Assembly: GCA_027919835.1 (NCBI GenBank)
Contig: JANVFP010000012.1
Span: 620,001-684,000, forward strand
DNA: 64,000 bases
Reading direction: 5' to 3'
Source of the DNA: Lentinula raphanica
Lineage: Eukaryota > Basidiomycota > Agaricomycetes > Agaricales > Omphalotaceae
Both the position numbers and the translations under genes were made by a program. Of the stretch, positions 55,782 to 64,000 are shown piece by piece. The first letter of the stretch is position 1; every line of letters starts with the position of its first letter. The notes beneath the pieces are model-generated. The model searched no databases. It was not told the origin of the DNA and worked only from the letters and a program-made list of their open reading frames with translations.

Positions 55782-57297
55782 TCAGGCAAAGATAGCCATA
55801 CGAGGATCAATTTCGGCGGGATCGTTCAACTATAGTTGACGTGTTTAGCTCGGAGATGGAACGATAGGAACGAAGACTTACTCTAAGATTGATATTGAGT
55901 GCACTGATAGCCTTCATATCGGCCTCACTCAGCTCGAAATCTTCAATTTGCAGATTCTGAGCCAAACGCTCCGGACTGTTACTCTTTGGGATGACAGCCA
56001 TACCACGTTGGATAGCCCAACGAAGGAGTACTTGCGCCGTAGCTGGGACCATTCAATGAGACTGGGCCACCTTTGTATGACAGACCGCTTGTTCCTACTC
56101 ACTTTTCCCCGTCTTCGAAGCAGCGCTAGTGATCACATCGTGGTCAAACAAAGCCGTCACTCCTTTATCCATGCCGAGTTCGAGGTAGCTTTGAGGTCCG
56201 AAGGAACTGTACGCTGTAACAGCGATGCCCAGGGTCTTTGCAAAGCTCAGAAGAGGCTCTTGGGTGAGGTAGGGGTGTATTTCGACTTGGAGAACTTGAG
56301 GTTCGATTCGAGCGTATCGGAAGATATCACAGATGATGGATCCGGAGCAGTTACTTGGAATGATTGTGAGAATAGACTTTGAATATATGTAAAAGGGTGC
56401 GCATACCTGATACCTATATTCTTCGCGATGCCTTGATCAACGAGCTCTTCCATGCAGGTCCAGGTCTCCTGCATCGGGACTCTCTCTGTTCTGTATCAGC
56501 AAATCGGAATAGAAAGTATGAATTTCTGCGGAATTCACCCAAAGTCACAGTCTTGCCATCGTCTCCCCACCATTCCGGAGGGTATCTGTGAGATGGATCG
56601 ACATATTGCAAAGCGATTGGGAAGTGAATGAGGAAAAGATCGAAATATTCTAATCCCCAGAGCTCGAGTTGCATTTTGGCAATCTTGTTTACCTGTTGGT
56701 GACATTGTCAGAAGGGGTTAGCATATAAAAATGTACTATTTCCTTTACTGACATGTTCTTTCGCATGGAATGTGTTCCAGAGTTTGGAGGTTATGACTGT
56801 GATTATCAGATTGGAGCTCGGGAGATGAACTGATACCATGAGACTTACACAAATCTTCTCTTTTCACGATACCCTCGCTCAACGCACGGCGCACGCCTGC
56901 TCCGGCTTCCTTTTCGTTACCATAGTCACCAGCACCGTCGAATAAACGATAGCCAGCTTTGATAGCGGCATAGACAGTCTAAGGATGGACGTAGATGAGA
57001 GGTATTGTTACGGTCACCTTTGACATAGAGCTTACATCTGCACAAGTGGATTTGGTGACCTACCACAAGCAAATCGTCAAAAGGGGTATTATTGGGATTA
57101 CGAGTCAATATACCTTCCATAGACCAAACCTGAGATTTCAGGAGGTGAGCTAGGGAGACACCCAACATGATAGTAGCTCGATGTTACTCACCCAACAACA
57201 GGCATCTAAACGGATAGAGAACTCTGAGAGCCTGGAGTTGAAACGAAGGACGAGGACTGACCTTCTGTTTCGTTCTCTTCAAGACAATGGAGGCCAT
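55782..57297 (-). CDS. Aldo-keto reductase, D-xylose reductase-like
   Basis: NAD(P)H-dependent reductase, probably xylose to xylitol. Seen: [12 protein letters not shown] from ATG 57297, then exons giving [25 protein letters not shown] (catalytic Asp/Tyr), [18 protein letters not shown] (Lys), [20 protein letters not shown] (His), [15 protein letters not shown] and [20 protein letters not shown]. Later come [73 protein letters not shown] and the end [15 protein letters not shown]. The [13 protein letters not shown] segment is the coenzyme-binding signature. About eight short introns, all in frame. The DPxxWWGDDG loop and the AIFA end mark the fungal xylose reductase group. Substrate is inferred, not shown. 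Confidence 0.88.
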
Positions 57298-57642
57298 GAT
57301 GCGTAGTTCTAGTGTGTGTAAGAGAGGGAGATGAAGCTGATAAGAACTTGGAGAGAACTATTTAAGAGGTGCGGAGAGCGGCACGGATTGATCCAGGAGG
57401 AAGTATCATCAGACCAGGAAGATATTCTCCGAAAATCCAGCGAAGTTGCATTTTCCTGTCTTCAAGGCCTCCTAAGAGCCATTTGTCTGCGAAGATTTCT
57501 CTAGGAAAGGCTACTTACTTGGGTCTTCGAGCTTTTTAGAGAGATATTGCCGGATGCCGGAAAAGTGCCGGCTATAATATCCGAGTATGCCTGCCTAAAT
57601 TTAGTCTCTCACTCTCTCTCACAGCTAACTGGCACCTGTGAT

Positions 57643-58851
57643 ATGCGATTTCATGTTGTCGGTCTTGGTGCTGTTGGATCCCTCATTGCCAATCACCTCC
57701 GTCGTTCCCTCCCTGAAAACCATTCCGTCTCCCTCATCCACAAAAACGTCAACAGAGCTCGTCAGGCTCTCTGGCACAATGCTGTAACCCTCGAAGAAGA
57801 AGGCTCGCCCATCGTCATGAAGGATTTCACTCATGGAACCGCCCACGTCGACGTAGTCTCCCCCTCATTCAGACTCCCAAACATCACTTCAGACTCCCGC
57901 TATATAGAGTCCCTCTTCGTCACTCTCAAAGCACATCATACTCTCCCTGCATTACGCCAGATTGCCAACAGGCTTTCACCTAATTCCACCATCGTCCTCT
58001 TGCAAAACGGCATGGGTGTCTACGAGCGACTCGTCCGAGAGATCTTCATCAACCCAAAACAGCGTCCTCATTTCATCTTGGCTTCCAACACCCATGGCGC
58101 TTACTCTCGAGGGTTTCTTGATGTCATTCATACCGGTCATGGCGAAATTCGATTCGGCATCGTTCCAGACCTTGAAGGTCGAGATTATGAAGTAGCTCTT
58201 CGTGATGTTTCCAAGCCTCCAGAGGAAAGACGCGGAAGTCTGATGGATATCACTCGTTCTGAAGAACTCGATCCCATGTTCGCACGCTATAGGAGCTTGC
58301 GCAATACCGTCGCAGCCCTCCAGCTCATGGAGGCTCTTCATCCCATCTGGCTGACGATGGAAGAAATGCAGATCACCATGCGACGCAAACTCGCTGTGAA
58401 TGCTGTCATCAATCCACTCACTGCCCTCATCGGCTGTAAAAACGGAGATGTCTTCCAGACGCCAGAAGCCCGCTCCCTTCTTTTCGGTGTATGTAAAGAG
58501 GCGTCCAATGTCTACACGGCAGAGATGGTAGCCGAAGCCCAAAAGTTTTTGAATACGACTGATACACCAACGGATGAAGACGTTCTCCTAGACCGTATAC
58601 CGGAAGCACTCACACGGGAGAGTCTGGTCCAAGAGTGTTTACGCGTAGCAGACGCGACTCGACACAACTCTTCATCGATGCTCGCTGACATACGCTTCGG
58701 CACAGATACAGAGATCAATTATATCAATGGACATCTCATCGATTTAGGCCATATGTACAAAGTACAGATGCCTGTCAACATCACCCTTGCGCGTTTGATT
58801 CGGATGAAGAGTAAATTGAGACTCGTGAGTGGGAGATTTTCAGTGTTGTAG
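57643..58851 (+). CDS. 2-dehydropantoate 2-reductase-like (ketopantoate reductase) enzyme
   Basis: Predicted NADPH-dependent reduction of 2-dehydropantoate to pantoate for CoA synthesis. Seen: a Rossmann start RFHVVGLGAVGSLIANHLRR, VTLKAHHTLPALRQIANRLS, TIVLLQNGMGVYERLV and ASNTHGAYSRGFLDVIHTGH. The catalytic-region MRRKLAVNAVINPLTALIGC supplies Lys and Asn. C-terminal SSMLADIRFGTDTEINYING, with NGHLIDLG, closes the active site. One exon of about 400 residues. An in-frame ATG at 57547 would add 32 residues with no domain, and 57643 gives a normal Rossmann start. ApbA/PanE relatives in fungi can have other substrates. It is convergent with MRI1, 96 bp apart. Confidence 0.88.
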   Translation: MRFHVVGLGAVGSLIANHLRRSLPENHSVSLIHKNVNRARQALWHNAVTLEEEGSPIVMKDFTHGTAHVDVVSPSFRLPNITSDSRYIESLFVTLKAHHTLPALRQIANRLSPNSTIVLLQNGMGVYERLVREIFINPKQRPHFILASNTHGAYSRGFLDVIHTGHGEIRFGIVPDLEGRDYEVALRDVSKPPEERRGSLMDITRSEELDPMFARYRSLRNTVAALQLMEALHPIWLTMEEMQITMRRKLAVNAVINPLTALIGCKNGDVFQTPEARSLLFGVCKEASNVYTAEMVAEAQKFLNTTDTPTDEDVLLDRIPEALTRESLVQECLRVADATRHNSSSMLADIRFGTDTEINYINGHLIDLGHMYKVQMPVNITLARLIRMKSKLRLVSGRFSVL

Positions 58852-58947
58852 AGCGTGTGGACGTATAATGGGACGTTGGTCAGACTTTTCTCTCTCCCGG
58901 ATTTCTTCCAATCTCACAACATGATTCGATTTACGGGTGTCATACGT

Positions 58948-60363
58948 TCAGTGCCCCCTCTTCTCAACCTGCTCCGCCCAGCGCTCTGGCATGATTGTTT
59001 GGAAATCAAACGTGCCCAGCTCCGACCGTACCACTTCTCCCTTCTCTGTGATGATAGCATCAATAAGCTCGTGAGGCGTCACATCAAACGCTGGGTTCCA
59101 AACATCGATGCTTTGTTCGGCAGTCGCAACCCGTACTTTCTTTGACTTGTCGATCGTCCCATCTCCCTCGACGACAACACCACTAATTTGCGTGAGCTCC
59201 TCGCCGGGGCGGAACTCGATCTCGATATCCTCTCCAGAAGCAGTCTCGAGATCAATACTCGTCGTCGGGGCTGCAACGATGAACATGATCCCGTGGTGTT
59301 TGGCCAACACCGCAAGTGTGTATGTGCCAATCTTGTTCGCGGTGTCTCCGTTGCGCGCGACGCGATCTGCACCCACAATGACCGCGGCGATGGTTTTCTC
59401 TTTTGTGCGTTGCGCGAACAAGGCACCTGCCATCGAATCAGCGATAAGTGTGGAAGGAATGTGTTCATACACCAATTCGAATGCGGTCAGGCGGGACCCT
59501 TGGTTGTAAGGACGAGTCTCGGTGCAGAAGGCGTGTTCGAGATAGTTCATCTTGTGCAATGTGCGGATGATACCCAAGGCTGTACCATGGCCTGAAGTCG
59601 CCAGAGCGCTAGATGTGTTGTTTTTTTTCAGTCGTGTTCGTTTCGTGAAACAAGGATTGGTTTTATACACACACCCTGTGTTGCAGTGCGTCAGAACGCT
59701 CAACTTCCGTCCCTTGCTTTCTAGGGTAACGTCAGAGGACACAGCTGGAAAGAGTTGACGATAAAGGTATTCAGCTCCGTATCGGCCGATAGCCAGGTTC
59801 GTCCTGAGGTCGTCTTGGAGGATTTTCTCTGCCGCCTGGATGTATGTCTCCCGAATAGTGTTGGCTCCCATGGCAGACCGCCCAGCATCAGCAACGATCT
59901 GTTTGAGTAGACTGATGGCGTTGGTGAGATCGACGGCGGTAGGTCGACTCCCCTTGAGGTAGTCGAGTTTCTTGGTGATGTATTCCTGCTGTGATAACAC
60001 CGTTACGCCTGCTACATGGGAGGTGTCGTCAATACCCTGCTACATAGGACTGACCGGTATATGTTATCCAGACTCACAGAAATTCTGATTGTCCAGCTCG
60101 ACAGCCAGCGCCAGGGTGGCGACGATAGCAATCGCTGGGGCCCCTTCAAAGTTCACAGTTCGATTAGTAGTTTGGGAAAGCAGCGATAAGCACTGACAGT
60201 ATCAAAGGGATCTCTACGTACCTCTCACGCGCATCGAGCGGATGGTTTCAAACGCTTCCTCTGATGTCTGGATGTTCTCGTACTCGAACTCGTGGGGCAA
60301 TCGCAGTTGGTCCAGTACCAACAACGTTCCGCGGGTGTATTTCACCGCCTGAAGGCCGTTCAT
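58948..60363 (-). CDS. MRI1: MRI1, methylthioribose-1-phosphate isomerase
   Basis: Methionine salvage: isomerises methylthioribose-1-phosphate to methylthioribulose-1-phosphate. Seen: exon 1 from ATG 60363 gives MNGLQAVKYTRGTLLVLDQL with FETIRSMRVRG. A short exon (APAIAIVATLALAVELDNQN) follows, then QEYITKKLDYLKGSRPTAVD and LSVLTHCNTG, which holds the catalytic Cys. An intron (GTGTGT...ATCTAG near 59608-59672) leads to ALATSGHGTALGIIRTLHK. Next are ETRPYNQGSRLTAFELV, AVIVGADRVARNGDTANKIG (catalytic Asp) and FIVAAPTTSIDLETASG. The ending is FQTIMPERWAEQVEKRGH with TGA at 58948. The CNTG and GADRVARNGD motifs separate it from eIF2B subunits. Confidence 0.93.
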
Positions 60364-60886
60364 GGTTGTGTGGAATGGAGAATGGAGAGAAGACTCCTTC
60401 ATATGTCTGTTTCTGGGTTTCGAATGTGATATGTATACGAGAGATTGACAAAGAGGCAAAGCCAACAGGTGGCGGGAAATACGAACACAGTTGCCGGATA
60501 AACGTTGGTCGATACATAGTTCCAGCTGTTGAATCAAATAACTCTGGGCACCATGCCACCACCAACGGATGATGATCGACGTTTCCTAGCGTTTCCTCCA
60601 GGCTCCAAGTATTCAAATATTCAACCTCCTCCCATTCGATTCTTACCATCTCAGATCAGGAAAAAAAAGTTCACAGCACTACATAATTCATGTTCAGCTT
60701 ATACGCATGGAGATCGACATTCAACTTTTCACAAGGCTCAGGGTGGGACATGCCCCAAAAAGGATGGTGAAAAGCACCAATGATGGAAAGACGTTGAATT
60801 CATCAACAGCGACTGATTGCACTTAGTAGACTTCCCCAGCCTTCCCCCCCTCTCCACACTTTCCTACATCTTCTGTGAACACCACC
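60364..60886. other. Divergent promoter gap between MRI1 and the HeLo-like gene
   Basis: 523 bp between opposed starts. Small open frames here have no recognisable content. Confidence 0.4.
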
Positions 60887-62884
60887 ATGGCCGAAATAAT
60901 AGGCACGATTTCCTCCGTCATCAGCCTCGCTGAACTTGCCTCGACTGCCATCCGTTACCTGAAAGCCATCAAGAACGCGAACAAAGAATGCCAAGACATT
61001 GTACGCGAGCTGAAAATACTCGAGGCTTATGTCGTCGACCTGAAGAATCTCCTTTCCTCTCAATCCCACGTCGAAGAGGAATGGGCGCAATCGCTTTCTG
61101 CGCTCGATGGTCAAGGTGGACCCTTGCGTGAATTGATCTTTTTATTGAAGAACCTCGAGACAAGGGTGAAGCCGAGGAAAAGGTTTGGGATGTTGAAGAA
61201 GCGTGTTGCATGGGCGATATACAGCAAGGAGGAGACTATGGAGTTGTTGAAGTGCATCGAACGTGTTACCGTTATCCTGAAGGCGGCTATCCAGCTTGAC
61301 GCTCTGTAAGTGCTTCGAGTCCTTTGTGCGCATGACATCTTTCATCCAACGACTTGGTGTTACAGAAAACTCGACATAGCGATCAAGAAAGACATAGAGG
61401 ATATGCGCGAAGCGGTCGACGGCATCCAAGCGGGTATAGACTCGCTGGATGTACACGCTAGTAAGTATGTTCCGATCAGCATCAATTGTGCGCTCTGATA
61501 TTATTATCGTGGACCTCACACCTTGAATAGATTTCCAAACGACGCTCATGGTAAAAACCCTGGAGGCCAACAGCTTTGGACACATCAATAGATCCAGAGA
61601 TCACGGTGAGTTGTGTGGATGGCACTAGCCTGAACCAGCTTACTCATGTCACGATGAGGACTCCTTAGGCATTGACTCCATAGAAATTATACGGAAATGG
61701 TTATATTGCATGGTGGCCTCGTACACTCAAGATGGGATGCTAGTCGACCTTGCGGGCAGTCTTCTCTCTTCATCTCGAATGTCTAGTGAGAGCAGTTCAT
61801 CCATTCTAATCCCTATGACGGTAATGTCGATCCTGATAATCTATACAGATTTTTCGAAGCCGCAGCATGTTTTGTCTGAGGGAAATGCGTTCAGATTTAG
61901 AGGCTGGCTGAACTCTATCTCAGTCGAAGATTTCGGTGAATGCTCTGCTATGTACCAACCTCCTCGAGGCACTGACTAATAATAATAAACTAGGCCACAA
62001 TGTGTATGGTCCCACTTTGTACAATCACTTGCCTGCAAACTCACTATTGCATTACTAGCGAACATGCGTTCACTATCCTCCTCCAGCTCGATGACGTTCT
62101 CCGTTGGAACCGTTATGCCTTGACGAAAAACGGTGTCTCATTAGCCTGGAAATGCCTACACGATGTCACGACCCGTCGTCGAATTCCCAACACTTCCCAT
62201 TTTTCTCTCTTCCAAACCGTGCTAGCAGAGGACGGTCAAAAGCTTGTGGCATCGATAAATGACCGTTGGCACTTTGTTTCCTTTACCGTGTGCGCCAAAT
62301 GGGATTTTGTCAACTGGTTCGGGGGCTTCTTCCTTTCATGCAGAGCAGGCGAAAAGATCCATATATTTGGTGTGCATTCGGAGATCTGGTATGGGATATC
62401 GGAAACAAGCTATCTTGGGTACGTGTGCCCAAGGCATGTGAGTATAGTGGATTGGGAAGAGACTGTCGTGGAAGATATCATACGATGGAGTCCAAAGGAA
62501 CTGTGGAGTGGGATGGATATCCGCGTTCAGGCGCGTCGCGCCTGTCAAACGGAGGGTGACACGCTGTTGATGTATAAAGCCGGAGACATCATACACGTCC
62601 TTCATTCAGCTGACTATCAGACACCAACGGGGGGTTTCGTCAAACATTGGTATGGATATTCTGAGGCTGATACAAGATGGGGATTCGTGGATCCCGAGAA
62701 TTTCGATCAGCTGCCTTCGGATACTGACGACGAGGATTGGCTCACTCAGGCGGTCAAGTTGACTCAACCCCGGGCCAGGATTGAGACCATCTATGGCGAT
62801 GGCGACCTAGAAACTTCGGATGATGAAAGTTTCTTCACAGCCTCATTACTCAGTTTGAGTGATCAGACAGATGCCGCCTCATAG
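60887..62884 (+). CDS. HeLo-like N-terminal domain protein with two C-terminal SH3-like repeats
   Basis: Function unknown; possibly a fungal immune or cell-death related protein. Seen: from ATG 60887 the N-terminus AEIIGTISSVISLAELASTA with IRYLKAIKNANKECQDIVRE and LKILEAYVVDLKNLL has the helical pattern of fungal HeLo-like/STAND N-terminal domains. Introns follow from about 61307, 61462 and 61603. The exons continue with KLDIAIKKDIEDMREAVDGI, then GIDSIEIIRKWLYCMVASYT. Introns near 61937 and 61998-62054 are needed to avoid a stop. The C-terminus has two SH3-like units: FFLSCRAGEKIHIFGVHSEI with WYGISETSYLGYVCP, and TLLMYKAGDIIHVLHSAD with HWYGYSEADTRWGFVDPENF. An acidic tail ends at TAG 62884. 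There is no NACHT or NB-ARC module between the ends. Exon joins in the middle are tentative. Confidence 0.6.
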
Positions 62885-63464
62885 TGTAGTAGTAGTATCG
62901 ACTCGTGATGGCTTCACCGTTGCATCCAGTGGATTTGGAACTTCAAGGAGTATTCATTGTACTTTATCGATTATCTAGTATCACTATCACTGTATCACCA
63001 CCAATAACTAGCCTGGGAATATACTATGATGAAAGCTGTTCGACCAGCGCCTTGTATTGTACTGATGACCTGTCTACATGTCATGCTATGCCATGATTCC
63101 CTTCCAAGCTGGCGTCTACGAATATCATACACACTGGTTGTACTTCCACCATCTCCATTCTTCGTCTGATTACGCCAAAAGACTTGTGAGTGTAATTTCT
63201 GTTCACGATTCTGCTGAAGACGTTCAAAGTCATTGATGCGATGGAACCCTTTCAGTTGATTCGACAATGGAACCAGCATGTCGTTTGAGTGACAGTGATA
63301 TTTCAGGAATCGGTGTGCGCGTAGGTCTTGACATGAAGAGCTTCTTAACTGGAGGCCCAAATGAACGTGTTCTCTAGAGCAGTTTTTATGCGCAGAGCTT
63401 TCTGCTAGGTGCGCCGCTTTGAATCCTGTAAAAGATGCTTAAACTCATCTCGTCATTGACTTAG
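62885..63464. other. Gap with an unassigned minus-strand frame
   Basis: A minus-strand frame at 62995-63360 reads like protein in its middle (FHRINDFERLQQNREQKLHS) but has no recognised domain, start exon or splice support. It may be a gene fragment. Confidence 0.35.
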
Positions 63465-64000
63465 TTATCCTTGTGGATAGGTCCACAGACGCATCTACGT
63501 CTCTCTGGACATTCACTGCTACCTCATTTGGTTTAACTATCGCGGCCTTGGTACAATACGTCAAGCAGCAACTCTCGTTACTGGAAGCTCTACAGGTTTC
63601 TAACTTAGTATGGTAAGTCGTAGTCATACTGAGCATCTTGCGGTGTATAAGGTTCTTCCTCTATAGGATGGCAAATTTTGGTATATTCGTTGCCTTAGCA
63701 AGTTACTCCCGACACAAACGCAATACGCGTCGGAAAAATCGTAGGAACAAAAACAAATCTGTTGTCGCAGCACGCGGGAGACCAGAACGTGGTCATGAAA
63801 CGGATTATGGAGTGAAAACCGCGTCTATGGTGAGAACCCTCGACATTGCCTGACTAGCGTAAGAATCATCTAATGGATAATCCTAGGTGCAAACCGTTGT
63901 TTCAATGGCCTTCACCTTGTATATGTGGTACGTTGCATACACTGATGCTCCTCGATTATATTCACGAGTTTGAGAAGGGCAAAGCCAGAGACTTTTGAGC
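63465..64000 (+). CDS. Multi-pass membrane protein, partial (runs off right edge)
   Basis: Not recognised by name; resembles uncharacterised multi-TM proteins of Agaricomycetes. Seen: after a possible acceptor GACTTAG, an exon encodes VDRSTDASTSLWTFTATSFG and LTIAALVQYVKQQLSLLEAL with QVSNLVW. An intron (GTAAGT...CTATAG, to 63666) leads to MANFGIFVALASYSRHKRN and a basic loop. A second intron (GTGAGA...CCTAG) leads to VQTVVSMAFTLYMWYVAYTD. Three hydrophobic helices alternate with charged loops. No first exon or ATG could be fixed upstream, and the frame reaches TGA near 63971 unless another intron precedes it. So it may be a fragment. Confidence 0.5.

Noticed and set aside
54613..60363. Possible secondary-metabolite cluster (de-N-acetylase, reductases, isomerase)
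   Set aside because: Each member is recognisable as GPI-anchor synthesis or primary metabolism, and there is no backbone synthase, P450 or transporter.
1..64000. CRISPR array, prophage, rRNA operon or bacterial mobile element
   Set aside because: No regularly spaced repeats, phage genes or rRNA sequence; gene structure is eukaryotic throughout.

Overview
The window is nuclear DNA of a filamentous basidiomycete, most likely a mushroom-forming agaricomycete. Genes are dense and alternate freely between strands. They are broken by many short introns of about 45-70 bp with GT...AG ends, and intergenic gaps are short. Several proteins are types familiar from Agaricomycetes: a DUF6593-like protein, a CE12 esterase, F-box proteins and a decayed Tnp2-type transposon. 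No bacterial operons, CRISPR array, rRNA or convincing tRNA gene was seen. All exon joins were made by eye from frame continuity and splice sites.

Layout. 1-12 kb: COG1 (cut by the left edge), a 2-oxoglutarate/Fe(II) oxygenase, the NEDD8-conjugating enzyme UBC12, the rRNA-processing protein RRP1, a DUF6593-like protein, an FBXO21-like F-box/SirB1/YccV protein, and RSC9. 11.8-14.4 kb: a short element with ~49-bp terminal inverted repeats, then F-box gene A. 14.7-25.3 kb: UTP17, a SAM methyltransferase, a circularly permuted GNL1-type GTPase, a rhamnogalacturonan acetylesterase and an unknown conserved-looking gene. 26.4-30 kb: VTA1 and an unusual Hsp20-like protein. 30.6-33.3 kb: a gene-poor stretch holding a transposase relic. 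33.3-47.6 kb: an NLI/FCP1-type phosphatase, an arrestin-like protein, POP3, dCMP deaminase, TTI1 and PABA synthase. 48.3-54 kb: F-box gene B (inverted paralogue of A) and a PB1-domain protein. 54.6-64 kb: GPI12/PIG-L, a xylose-reductase-like aldo-keto reductase, a ketopantoate reductase-like enzyme, MRI1, a HeLo-like plus tandem SH3-like protein, and a membrane protein that runs off the right edge.

Most genes are housekeeping and are not arranged as a pathway cluster. Ribosome biogenesis and RNA processing recur (RRP1, UTP17, GNL1, POP3), as do vesicle traffic (COG1, VTA1, arrestin-like) and cofactor or nucleotide metabolism (DCD1, PABA synthase, ketopantoate reductase, MRI1). The most unusual items are the HeLo-like/SH3-like protein at 60.9-62.9 kb, the Hsp20 protein whose crystallin domain is split by a low-complexity insert, the inverted F-box pair, the TIR element, a recurring GTTCGT splice donor, and two single-base frame breaks at C-runs only 2.1 kb apart.
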